Part shown: positions 34,835 to 42,799 of the stretch, piece after piece
Layout: each line of letters opens with the position of its first letter
Position numbering within the stretch: position 1 is the stretch's first letter
Assembly: GCF_051859565.1 (NCBI RefSeq)
Contig: NZ_JBHYFK010000002.1
Location: forward strand, 186,001 to 250,000
Length of the DNA: 64,000 nt
Reading direction: 5' to 3'
From: Glycocaulis sp051859565
Lineage (GTDB): Bacteria > Pseudomonadota > Alphaproteobacteria > Caulobacterales > Maricaulaceae
Made by a program: the position numbers and the translations under genes
Notes under the pieces: generated by a model
Seen by the model: only the letters and a program-made list of their open reading frames with translations
Database searches by the model: none
Told to the model about the DNA's origin: nothing

Positions 34835-36676
34835 ATGACCCATATTATCCCCCCCGAAACCATCCAGACCTTCACCCCCAAGGGCGGCCCCGCCAATGGC
34901 CGTAAAGCCTTGCCGCTGCTTCGAAAAGAGCTGGAGCGCCTTGGCCTTGACGGCTTTCTCGTGCCCCATGAGGACGAGTATAATAACGAATATGTCCCCG
35001 CCAGCGCGGACCGTCTGGCATGGGTAACCGGCTTCACGGGCAGCGCCGGGGCGGCGATTATCATGCGGGACAGGGCCGCCATCTTTACCGACGGGCGCTA
35101 TACCCTGCAGGTGCGCGACCAGGTTGATGGACAACTTTTCGCCTTCGAGGGCTTTCCGGAGCCGGGAATCGCGGGCTGGATCGCCGCAAACGCCCGTAAA
35201 GGCGAGATAATCGGCTATGATGCCCGCCTGCACAGCCCCGATGCCATCGCGCGGATAGAGGCAGCCGCAGCGCGCGCCGGTATCCACATGCGGATAGTTG
35301 ACGAGAACCCGGTGGATAGAATCTGGGAAAATCGCCCCGCGGCCCCGAAAGCGAAAATCTATCCCCACCCCGTCACTTTGGCCGGGCGCAGGGTGGAGGA
35401 GAAACTCGATGAGGTTTCTCAAGGGCTTAAAGAGGCTGGCGCCGATGCGGCCGTGCTGTCAGACCCGATTTCGGTGGCCTGGATCCTCAATTTGCGCGGC
35501 GGAGACGTCGCCTGCGCCCCCATAGGTCTGGGACGCGCAATTATACTATCGGACGGGTCGGTTTCTGGGTATTTCGACCCCGAAAAAGGGGTTTCTGAGC
35601 TCTATCCTGTGGGCGGCAACAAAGTATCCATCGAATCTGAAGACAGCTTCGATTCCGCGCTCGCCGCCCTCACCGGGAAAACCGTGCTCGTGGACCCGGC
35701 CATCACCAGCGCCCACGTCTTCAACCAGCTTGAAAAAGCCGGCGCGATCATCAAGCGCGGCGCCGATCCGGTGGCCCTGCCGCGTGCGATCAAGAACGCG
35801 GTCGAGGTGGAAGGCGCTCGCCAGGCCCATATCCGCGATGGCGCGGCCATGGTGCGCTTCCTCCACTGGCTGGATACGCAAGGACAGTCCGGCCATGAGG
35901 ACGAGATCAGCGCGGCGGTGAAGCTGGAAAGCTTCCGCCGGGCGCTGCCTGAATTTCGCGATATAAGCTTTGAGACGATTTCCGGCGCCGGGCCGAACGG
36001 CGCGCTGCCGCACTACCGCGTCTCCACCGACTCGGTACGCAAGCTGGAGCGCGGCACGCTTTATCTGGTGGACTCCGGTGGTCAGTACCCGGACGGTACC
36101 ACCGACATCACCCGCACCGTGCCCATCGGCGAGGCGGGCGCGGACATGCGCCGCGCCTTCACGCTGGTGCTGAAGGGCCATATCGCGCTGGCGCGCATAC
36201 GCTTTCCTGAAGGCACGACCGGATCACAGCTTGATGCCCTCGCGCGCCAGCCCTTGTGGATGGCGGGGATGGATTATGATCATGGCACCGGCCACGGGGT
36301 CGGCAGCTATCTCTCCGTACACGAAGGGCCGGGCCGCATCGCCAAGGCGCCCAACACAATCGCGCTGAAACCGGGGATGATCTTCTCTAACGAGCCGGGC
36401 TTTTATAATACCGGCAAGTGGGGCATCCGCATCGAGACGCTGCAGGTCGTCACCCCGCCGGAGGATCTGCCCGGCGGCGAGCGGCCGATGATGGGCTTTG
36501 AAACGATCACGCTCGCGCCCATCCACACCGCTCTGGTGGATGTGGAGCTGATGAGCGATGAGGAGCGTGACTGGCTCAATGCCTATCACGCCGATGTGCT
36601 GGAAAAGATCGGCCCGCTGGTGGCGGAGGAGGCAGAGGTGCATGCCTGGCTGAAAGCGGCCTGCGCGCCGGTATGA
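34835..36676 (+). CDS. pepP: Xaa-Pro aminopeptidase (M24B)
   Basis: 613-residue three-domain aminopeptidase P that removes N-terminal residues preceding proline. Two creatinase-like N-domains (about 20-320) are followed by the pita-bread catalytic domain with all five metal ligands: DSGGQYPDGTTDITRT (two Asp), DHGTGHGVG (His), FSNEPGFY (Glu) and IRIETLQVV (Glu). The length is that of the eukaryote-like long form. It is divergent from the phosphatase gene and overlaps the next gene's start by 4 bp. Confidence 0.93.
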   Translation: MTHIIPPETIQTFTPKGGPANGRKALPLLRKELERLGLDGFLVPHEDEYNNEYVPASADRLAWVTGFTGSAGAAIIMRDRAAIFTDGRYTLQVRDQVDGQLFAFEGFPEPGIAGWIAANARKGEIIGYDARLHSPDAIARIEAAAARAGIHMRIVDENPVDRIWENRPAAPKAKIYPHPVTLAGRRVEEKLDEVSQGLKEAGADAAVLSDPISVAWILNLRGGDVACAPIGLGRAIILSDGSVSGYFDPEKGVSELYPVGGNKVSIESEDSFDSALAALTGKTVLVDPAITSAHVFNQLEKAGAIIKRGADPVALPRAIKNAVEVEGARQAHIRDGAAMVRFLHWLDTQGQSGHEDEISAAVKLESFRRALPEFRDISFETISGAGPNGALPHYRVSTDSVRKLERGTLYLVDSGGQYPDGTTDITRTVPIGEAGADMRRAFTLVLKGHIALARIRFPEGTTGSQLDALARQPLWMAGMDYDHGTGHGVGSYLSVHEGPGRIAKAPNTIALKPGMIFSNEPGFYNTGKWGIRIETLQVVTPPEDLPGGERPMMGFETITLAPIHTALVDVELMSDEERDWLNAYHADVLEKIGPLVAEEAEVHAWLKAACAPV

Positions 36677-37395
36677 GGGAAACCTTCCACAGTCACCTGA
36701 AACCCCGGAAGCGCGCAGCGCTATCCGGGGCCTCTCTCAGGGCTATTCTGCACGAGGTCCCGGCTCTGCGCTTCGCTTGGCCGGGATTTCAACCCTCTAA
36801 TGAAACCCCGGACGCGCAGCGATCCGGGGTCTCGAAACAATCCGGCAACAGCTCCCGGCTCTCGCTCCGCTCGGCCGGGATTTCACTGCTTGTTCTGCCC
36901 GCGCTGATGCTCGCGGGCTGCTTTACCAGCGAGGTGGAGCTGATCGGCGCACGCCAGGCGACCCGCGCCATGCCGCCGGGCGAATACACCCATACGCCGT
37001 TTGATACAGAGGGCGTGGAATGGGGCGGGGTGACGTGGCAGGGCCGTATCGACTATGCCCGCTTCTCGCGCCGCTACAGCTCGGACGTGGAAAACTTCCC
37101 GCACCAGAATGCCAGGCTGCGCCGCCTGTCGGGCGATATCTATATCGCGCAAGTCCCCCGCCAGGACGCCATCACCTATGGCGTGCTCTTCGTCTATGCG
37201 GACATGACCACCTATCACCAGCCCGATTGCCATATCCTCTCGGCTGAACAGCTCGCCGCCGCCGGCATCACCCGCGACCCGGAAGGCTTTTGCGATATCG
37301 AAACGCTTGACCAGCTCGAACAGGTCATACGAACCTATCTCGACATTCTGGACGGCGACGTGCGGATAGACGGGATTTATCGCAGGGTGGGGTGA
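36673..37395 (+). CDS. Lipoprotein of unknown function with repeat-derived N-terminus
   Basis: 240 residues from ATG 36673, which overlaps the pepP stop. The last 158 residues look like an ordinary lipoprotein: hydrophobic SLLVLPALMLAGC with lipobox Cys 83, then a soluble domain with WGGVTWQGRIDYARF and YVLFVYADMT-like segments that I do not recognise. The first 70 residues are translated from two copies of the composite intergenic repeat. No ATG, GTG or TTG lies in frame between 36673 and the lipobox region except the Met of ALML. So either a long leader is translated or the native start was destroyed by repeat insertion. Confidence 0.6.
   Translation: MRETFHSHLKPRKRAALSGASLRAILHEVPALRFAWPGFQPSNETPDAQRSGVSKQSGNSSRLSLRSAGISLLVLPALMLAGCFTSEVELIGARQATRAMPPGEYTHTPFDTEGVEWGGVTWQGRIDYARFSRRYSSDVENFPHQNARLRRLSGDIYIAQVPRQDAITYGVLFVYADMTTYHQPDCHILSAEQLAAAGITRDPEGFCDIETLDQLEQVIRTYLDILDGDVRIDGIYRRVG
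36699..36791 (+). repeat. Composite two-hairpin repeat, family 1 copy B
   Basis: Hairpin GAAACCCCGG...CCGGGGCCTCTCTC followed by GAGGTCCCGGCTCTGC...GGCCGGGATTTCA. Lies inside the open frame of the lipoprotein gene. Closely matches the minus-strand copy at 47.7 kb. Confidence 0.75.
36802..36885 (+). repeat. Composite two-hairpin repeat, family 1 copy C
   Basis: Tandem to copy B after 10 bp: GAAACCCCGG...CCGGGG then CTCCCGGCTC...GGCCGGGATTTCA. Ends immediately before the hydrophobic core of the lipoprotein signal. Confidence 0.75.
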
Positions 37396-37420
37396 GGGGG
37401 GGCCGAGCCAGACAGATCAC

Positions 37421-38302
37421 CTAGGCGGCACTTGCCGATTGATACCGAATAGAATTCGCAATCCGCCTTCTCAGTACGTCACACCTCAAATTCTCGACGT
37501 TTGCACTCAGTCTCATCAAAAAAACTTCCCTTCGACCTCCAACGTCGAACACGTCTTTCACCAATCCAAATAGCAAAGGGATAGAAACATATTTTCCGCT
37601 AACATAGTCCATGTAATGCATTCGCATTGCATTTCTGCGCACGGTGTTAATCGCATCTATACACTTATCGCGCCCCGCAGCATCTTTCATCGCGCGAATT
37701 ACCTGCTTGCACCTTCCCGCTATCAGCTTCGGCGAGCCAACAAGCCTTCCACTAGTGCTCTTAATGCAGAGACGTGACAGCGCGTAAGCCGAGAGCTGTT
37801 CGCGCACATTTAATCTAGATGCCGCCGCATAAAGCATATATAATTTAGAGAACAATCTCAATTCCCTTTTGAATGATTCATAATCTAACCTACTCTTAAT
37901 TTCTGCCGATCTCCACTCCGGCTTGTCATGAACAAGCGTTAGCTCGATAGCGCGCTGACAGAGGAAATAATTTTCTACACAATACCTTGACAGTGGGACA
38001 GTATGTCTATTTGTCGAATCTCGGCACTTTCCGATTAGTTCTAAATCTGAGTCGACAATATACAATTCGACTCGATTCAAATTAACGGGCGCCTGCTTTG
38101 AAGCTTGAATAACCTTGTCCCTGCCCCCTAGGGGAAATACCTCCCGAATTTTAATAGACGGTGGAAGGTTAGAGAACACAAGCATCTCTACAAGCCTCCA
38201 CGTTTTAGTATCTTCTACGTATATATCTATATCATTCCTGCCACTTTTTAAAGCTGCCAACCCGTACATTGCTCTGGATGTGTACTTCGGTATAGCCACC
38301 AT
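37421..38302 (-). CDS. ariB: TOPRIM/DUF4435 protein, candidate PARIS effector AriB
   Basis: 293-residue protein with a TOPRIM-like N-terminus: Glu 30 in IYVEDTKTW and the D84-x-D86 pair in LYIVDSDLE. The DUF4435 hallmark YCVENYFL lies at 107-114, followed by a helical C-terminal half. In PARIS the DUF4435/TOPRIM subunit is the toxic nuclease released by the ATPase when a phage anti-restriction protein is sensed; it then cleaves a host tRNA and stops growth. The gene starts 2 bp after the ATPase gene, as in PARIS. It is clearly more AT-rich than neighbours, a sign of transfer. Other OLD-like ATPase/DUF4435 pairs exist, so PARIS is likely, not proven. Confidence 0.75.
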   Translation of the reverse strand: MVAIPKYTSRAMYGLAALKSGRNDIDIYVEDTKTWRLVEMLVFSNLPPSIKIREVFPLGGRDKVIQASKQAPVNLNRVELYIVDSDLELIGKCRDSTNRHTVPLSRYCVENYFLCQRAIELTLVHDKPEWRSAEIKSRLDYESFKRELRLFSKLYMLYAAASRLNVREQLSAYALSRLCIKSTSGRLVGSPKLIAGRCKQVIRAMKDAAGRDKCIDAINTVRRNAMRMHYMDYVSGKYVSIPLLFGLVKDVFDVGGRREVFLMRLSANVENLRCDVLRRRIANSIRYQSASAA

Positions 38303-38304
38303 GT

Positions 38305-39666
38305 TTACAGGCCCACGCAGTTGTTTACACGGTTCCCAATTATCGACGGGCTGTGGGTTGCAAAGATATACTGCATGCTTGAATTAGCAGCCTGGAGCGC
38401 TTCAACAAACATCTCCTGCCATTGCACATGCAAGCTCAACTCTGGCTCATCGATGATGAGGCAGTTAGCGTCCTTAACATCGAGGTTAAAAATAACGTGG
38501 GCCATAAGTAGAAATATTTGCATCTCACCAGAGCTCATATCAGTTGGTGACTGAGTCTTATCATTAGGAAGATCAACTCCCACGTTACCACTCTCGTCAA
38601 TGTGGATTGATTTCCCCGACTCTTTTAGAAATTCGTTCACGAAATCACAAAACATATAACTAGATGAGTATATTTCATTTTCTAATTTCTCATAACCGTC
38701 GATTATCTCTGATATTTTATTAAAAATAGGAACCCTTGTGCTTATTTCAAGCCATTTTGTTATCAGCCTTTGTTGTGATTTATCAGAATTAAAAAATACA
38801 TCGGCTGAGGGGCGTCCGATCTGAACCAACTTCTCGGCTGTCTCAATCAGATCTTCAAATACCGGGCTAATATGAGTTGATATATCCTCATCGGAAAAAT
38901 CAACTCTCTTAAGAATGGGATTTATTTTGTCTCGAATATCTTTATACTTCTTGATGAGCGTTTGATTTGGCCAGTGTTCCCCAAAAACCCTTCTGTGTGG
39001 GGTGACGTGAAATACAGATAGCACAAGTTGTTTACGAAAATCACTATCAAGTTTAGCCCGACTAATAGATATTTTTCTATATCGTTCGACAATCACCTCT
39101 TCTGCGAGAGACACGCCGTACGTCAAGGGAGTTTGCCTATTCGACCTTAGCCTCTGAGGCGCAGAGCGCCGCCGCCGACTTATGTTAATGCGTCGGGCAG
39201 GAGAGGTTCTCTCAAGACCTAAGAAAAACGGAGTTGGAAGTTTGTGTGGTTCTTTGTAAAATGATGAGTTAATAAATTCTGCCTTTACAAAATCCATAAT
39301 TCTATTGGATGAATCAAATGCCGCTTCGTCAGAACTCAATAAATTGTATTCTTCAACAAGGGATAAGCTTAAAGCTGCTTCCCCGATAATTTCGCCGTCC
39401 TTTTTAAGTATAAACGCCAATGACGAGCCGTTGTTTTCAGCGGTGGCGCTAAAGGCTCCGGGAGAATTAAATTTCACTTCTATTGACTTAAATTCATTTG
39501 TTATCAGCCAATGAATGTCCGGCTGTATTAGTGAAACGATGGCAAGTACGATTGATGTCTTTCCTTGTCCATTTATTCCATAAATAAATGTCAGATCTCT
39601 CCGGAATTTTATATTGAAATCAAGGTAGCCATGTAGTGAAGAAACTTTTACACTTTTTATTTCCAC
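38305..39666 (-). CDS. ariA: RecF/OLD-type AAA ATPase, candidate PARIS sensor AriA
   Basis: 453-residue ABC-class ATPase. Walker A GINGQGKTS (30-38), signature-like MSSGEMQIFL (377-386), Walker B CLIIDEPELSLH with Glu 408, and H-loop ATHSPSI with His 437. The middle 250 residues are helical with no recognised nuclease domain; in PARIS the nuclease is the separate DUF4435 protein encoded next, as here. GTG 39666 is preceded 8 bases away by GGGGAG, which is formed by the last codons of uvrB, whose stop is only 5 bp upstream. AT content is high: 16 G/C in 39241-39300 against 36 in 39721-39780 of uvrB. Confidence 0.78.
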   Translation of the reverse strand: MEIKSVKVSSLHGYLDFNIKFRRDLTFIYGINGQGKTSIVLAIVSLIQPDIHWLITNEFKSIEVKFNSPGAFSATAENNGSSLAFILKKDGEIIGEAALSLSLVEEYNLLSSDEAAFDSSNRIMDFVKAEFINSSFYKEPHKLPTPFFLGLERTSPARRINISRRRRSAPQRLRSNRQTPLTYGVSLAEEVIVERYRKISISRAKLDSDFRKQLVLSVFHVTPHRRVFGEHWPNQTLIKKYKDIRDKINPILKRVDFSDEDISTHISPVFEDLIETAEKLVQIGRPSADVFFNSDKSQQRLITKWLEISTRVPIFNKISEIIDGYEKLENEIYSSSYMFCDFVNEFLKESGKSIHIDESGNVGVDLPNDKTQSPTDMSSGEMQIFLLMAHVIFNLDVKDANCLIIDEPELSLHVQWQEMFVEALQAANSSMQYIFATHSPSIIGNRVNNCVGL

Positions 39667-39671
39667 GGAAT

Positions 39672-41879
39672 CTACTCCCCCAGCGCCTTGATCTCGTCCC
39701 GTAGCCTTGCCGCTTCCTCGAATTCGAGATTGGCGGCGGCCTCGCGCATGCGTTTTTCAAGGTCGGCGATGACCGCCTTGAGATTATTGGGTTCAAAGCT
39801 TGCCTGATCTTCGCGGGCGGTCAAGCGATCCTGACCCCGCTGGCGGCTGCGCGAGCCCCTGCCGGCGGCCGTCTTCTCCATCACGCCTTCGAGCACATCG
39901 GAAATGCCGCGCACAATCGTGCGCGGGGTGATGCCGTGGGCCTCGTTATGGGCGATCTGCTTGTCGCGGCGGCGTGCCGTCTCATCCATCGCGCGCTGCA
40001 TGGAGCCGGTCACGCTGTCGGCATAGAGGATGACGCGCGCATCGGCATTCCTCGCCGCGCGGCCGATTGTCTGTACCAGGCTCGTCTCCGAGCGCAGGAA
40101 GCCCTCCTTGTCGGCATCCAGGATGCCCACCAGCCCGCATTCGGGGATGTCCAGCCCCTCGCGAAGCAGGTTGATGCCCACCAGCACATCATAGGCGCCA
40201 AGGCGCAAATCCCGGATCAGCTCGATGCGCTCCACCGTGTCCACATCAGAGTGCATGTAGCGCACTTTCAGGCCCTGCTCGTGCATGTATTCGGTGAGGT
40301 CTTCGGCCATGCGTTTGGTGAGCGTGGTGACGAGCGTGCGCATACCGGCAGCGGCCGTGGCCCTCGCCTCCTCGATAATGTCATCCACCTGGCTGAAGCC
40401 TTCCTTCGCGACCGGGCGCACCTCCACCGGCGGATCGATAAGCCCGGTGGGGCGGATCACCTGCTCGGTGAAGACGCCGCCGGTCTTGTCCAGCTCCCAA
40501 GAGCCGGGCGTCGCCGAGACGTGGATGGTCTGCGGGCGCATCGCCTCCCATTCCTCGAATTTGAGGGGGCGGTTATCCATGCAGGAGGGCAGGCGGAAGC
40601 CGTGCTCGGCGAGCGTGCGCTTGCGGGAGAAGTCGCCCTTGTACATCGCGCCGAGCTGCGGGATCGTCACATGGCTCTCATCGGTGAAGACCAGCGCGTT
40701 CTCCGGGATGTATTCAAACAGGGTCGGCGGCGGCTCGCCGGGCTTGCGGCCCGTGAGGTAACGCGAATAGTTCTCGATGCCGTTGCAGCTGCCTGTGGCC
40801 TCCAGCATCTCGATATCGAACTGCACGCGCTGGGCGAGGCGCTGGGCTTCGAGAAGCTTGTTATTGGCCTCCATCCATTCCAGGCGCTCGGCCAGCTCCG
40901 CCTTGATATGGGTAATCGCCTGATTGAGCGTCGGGCGCGGGGTGACATAGTGGGAGTTGGCGTAGACGCGCACCTTCTCCAGCGCCGCCACCGCCTTGCC
41001 GGTGAGGGTGTCGAACTCGGAAATGCTCTCGATCTCGTCGCCAAAGAAGCTGATCCGCCAGGCTCGGGCGTCATAGTGGGCGGGGAAGATCTCCAGCACA
41101 TCGCCGCGCACCCGGAACGTGCCGCGCGTGAAGGCGGCGTCGTTGCGCGTGTATTGCAAGGCGGTGAGCTGGCGCATGATCTCGCGCGGATCGGACAGGT
41201 CGCCGACCTTCAGGTCGAACACCATGGCGGTGTAGGTCTCCACCGATCCGATGCCGTAAATGCAGGAGACGCTAGCGACGATGATCACGTCATCGCGCTC
41301 CAGGATGGCCCGCGTCGCAGCGTGGCGCATCCGGTCGATGGCCTCGTTTATCGAGGATTCCTTCTCGATATAGGTATCGGTGCGCGGCACATAGGCTTCG
41401 GGCTGGTAGTAGTCGTAATAGGAGACGAAATACTCCACCGCATTGTGGGGGAAGAAGCTCTTGAACTCCCCGTAAAGCTGCGCGGCGAGCGTCTTGTTGG
41501 GCGCGAGGATCAGGGCCGGGCGCTGCGTCGCCTCGATGATCTTGGCCATGGTGAAGGTCTTGCCGGAGCCGGTGACCCCCAGCAGCACCTGATCGCGCTC
41601 ATGCTGGCTCAAGCCCTCCACCAGCTCGGCGATGGCCGCGGGCTGATCGCCTGAGGGCTCAAAATCACTGACCATCTGGAAGGTGCGCCCGCCCTCGGAC
41701 TTGTCGGGCCGGTCCGGGCGGTGCGGCGTCCAGTTGGCGGGCAAAGAGAGCGCATCATGGATGCCGGCGGGCACCACATCGCGTACAAACTCCGCCTGGC
41801 CCATATCGGACACGCCGCCTGGGCTTATGGCCTCTTCGGGCGGGGCATAGGCGGTATCGTCGCGGGTCAGCTTGGCCAT
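39672..41879 (-). CDS. uvrB: Excinuclease ABC subunit B
   Basis: 735-residue DNA-damage recognition helicase of nucleotide-excision repair. Walker A GVTGSGKTFTMA, the beta-hairpin region VEYFVSYYDYYQPEAYVPRTDTYIEK (in two runs), YLTGRKPGEPP, VFTDESHV-type motif II and QTIGRAARN motif VI are present. The UvrC-binding UVR motif closes the chain (AAANLEFEEAARLRDEIK). The N-terminal 50 residues precede the conserved core. A LexA-like site ends 2 bp before ATG 41879 with no Shine-Dalgarno in between, so a leaderless SOS-controlled message is plausible. The PARIS-like genes follow directly on the same strand. Confidence 0.97.
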   Translation of the reverse strand: MAKLTRDDTAYAPPEEAISPGGVSDMGQAEFVRDVVPAGIHDALSLPANWTPHRPDRPDKSEGGRTFQMVSDFEPSGDQPAAIAELVEGLSQHERDQVLLGVTGSGKTFTMAKIIEATQRPALILAPNKTLAAQLYGEFKSFFPHNAVEYFVSYYDYYQPEAYVPRTDTYIEKESSINEAIDRMRHAATRAILERDDVIIVASVSCIYGIGSVETYTAMVFDLKVGDLSDPREIMRQLTALQYTRNDAAFTRGTFRVRGDVLEIFPAHYDARAWRISFFGDEIESISEFDTLTGKAVAALEKVRVYANSHYVTPRPTLNQAITHIKAELAERLEWMEANNKLLEAQRLAQRVQFDIEMLEATGSCNGIENYSRYLTGRKPGEPPPTLFEYIPENALVFTDESHVTIPQLGAMYKGDFSRKRTLAEHGFRLPSCMDNRPLKFEEWEAMRPQTIHVSATPGSWELDKTGGVFTEQVIRPTGLIDPPVEVRPVAKEGFSQVDDIIEEARATAAAGMRTLVTTLTKRMAEDLTEYMHEQGLKVRYMHSDVDTVERIELIRDLRLGAYDVLVGINLLREGLDIPECGLVGILDADKEGFLRSETSLVQTIGRAARNADARVILYADSVTGSMQRAMDETARRRDKQIAHNEAHGITPRTIVRGISDVLEGVMEKTAAGRGSRSRQRGQDRLTAREDQASFEPNNLKAVIADLEKRMREAAANLEFEEAARLRDEIKALGE

Positions 41880-41881
41880 GA

Positions 41882-41896
41882 GAACATATATGCAAC
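41882..41896 (-). promoter_or_regulatory. LexA-type SOS box at the uvrB start
   Basis: Read towards uvrB the site is GTTG-CATATAT-GTTC, one mismatch from the alphaproteobacterial LexA operator GTTC-N7-GTTC. It ends 2 bp before the uvrB ATG and overlaps a TATAT that could be the -10 element. uvrB is a standard SOS gene, which supports the call. Confidence 0.65.
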
Positions 41897-42001
41897 ACGC
41901 TTGGCCTGAAAGCGAGAGTGCTGTTGCACCAGTGCCGCAAGTTTTGGTTAACGCTGCGGGTGCACAATGGCCTCTACAGTCGCGAATCCATCGGGCGAGG
42001 C

Positions 42002-42529
42002 ATGTCAGGCAGCTTTGAACGCGTGCGGGTCCTTATCGTTGAGGACAACGCGCATATGTCCACAATCCTGCGCAAGGTGCTGCAGGGTTTTGGCGTGCGC
42101 ACCGTGGTGGAGGTGCGTGACGCGGCCGATGCGTTTGAATCCATGCGCACTTCCAACCCCGATGTGGCGTTGGTCGATTATGCGCTGGGCGATGTCGATG
42201 GCCTCGAGTTTACCCGGCTGGTGCGCACCGCGTCGGACAGCCCGAACAAATACCTGCCCATCATCATGGTCACCGGCCATACCGACCGCACCCGCATCAT
42301 GGAAGCCATCAATGCGGGCGTGAACGAGTATCTGGCGAAGCCCGTGCGCCCGGTCGATCTGTATAACCGCATGGTGGCGCTGATCGAGCGGCCGCGCCGC
42401 TTCATCAAGTCGGGCAATTATTTCGGCCCGGACCGGCGCCGCCGCACCGATCCGCGCTATCCGGGGCCCTTCCGCCGTGCGACGGACAAGGAAAACCAGA
42501 ACCCCGAAGACGAGGTCGATTTCGGGTAG
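42002..42529 (+). CDS. CheY-like single-domain response regulator
   Basis: 175 residues: a receiver domain (about 8-125) with LIVEDN, phospho-acceptor Asp in ALVDYALG, MVTGHT and the conserved Lys in EYLAKPVR. A short basic tail contains NYFGPDRRRRTDPRY, a motif often seen after receiver domains in Caulobacter relatives. No output domain. ATG 42002 (after GGGCGAGG) puts the receiver at the N-terminus; the frame opening at 41918 overlaps the uvrB promoter. Divergent from uvrB; no kinase beside it. A TTAAC half-site lies at 41948-41952, too little to call CtrA control. Confidence 0.88.
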   Translation: MSGSFERVRVLIVEDNAHMSTILRKVLQGFGVRTVVEVRDAADAFESMRTSNPDVALVDYALGDVDGLEFTRLVRTASDSPNKYLPIIMVTGHTDRTRIMEAINAGVNEYLAKPVRPVDLYNRMVALIERPRRFIKSGNYFGPDRRRRTDPRYPGPFRRATDKENQNPEDEVDFG

Positions 42530-42552
42530 GGGGTTTTTCTTTTTCCCTCTTT

Positions 42553-42643
42553 CGTCGTTCCCGCGCAGGCGGGAACCCAGAGCCGCTTGTCACTGCCTTC
42601 GCCCCATGATCTCTGGATGCCCGCCTGCGCGGGCATGACGAGG
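42553..42643. repeat. Double-hairpin dispersed repeat
   Basis: Two perfect 8-bp hairpins with 4-base loops: GTTCCCGC/GCGGGAAC (42557-42576) and ATGCCCGC/GCGGGCAT (42617-42636), inside TCGTC...ATGACGA ends. This form of intergenic palindromic pair is familiar from many alphaproteobacterial genomes. Only one copy is in this window. Confidence 0.8.
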
Positions 42644-42689
42644 GGGTAGGGTCTCCCGGCGCGTAGCGCCGAAAAGCGCGAACGCGCGC

Positions 42690-42730
42690 CCGCGACTTTT
42701 CGCGGAACATCGCAACGCGGATGCGTTGCG
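42690..42730. repeat. Two further short hairpins before the restriction-modification gene
   Basis: CCGCG/CGCGG (42690-42705) and CGCAACGC/GCGTTGCG (42711-42730). With the repeat at 42553-42643 they fill most of the 270-bp gap; no other feature is seen there apart from the start region of the following gene. Confidence 0.6.
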
Positions 42731-42799
42731 TAAGACAAGATTGCCCCTCCCGCCCCAACACGGCTAGCGTGTGGGATCAAGGGGAGACGCGCGCGGGCC

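Noticed and set aside
34658..35422. Extension of the phosphatase frame over the aminopeptidase gene
   Set aside because: The signal peptide starts at 34657; the upstream residues are antisense to pepP.
37421..39666. Gabija or retron interpretation of the ATPase pair
   Set aside because: Gabija pairs an OLD nuclease-ATPase with a UvrD-like helicase; here the ATPase lacks a fused nuclease and the partner is DUF4435. No reverse transcriptase or msr/msd-like region is seen.
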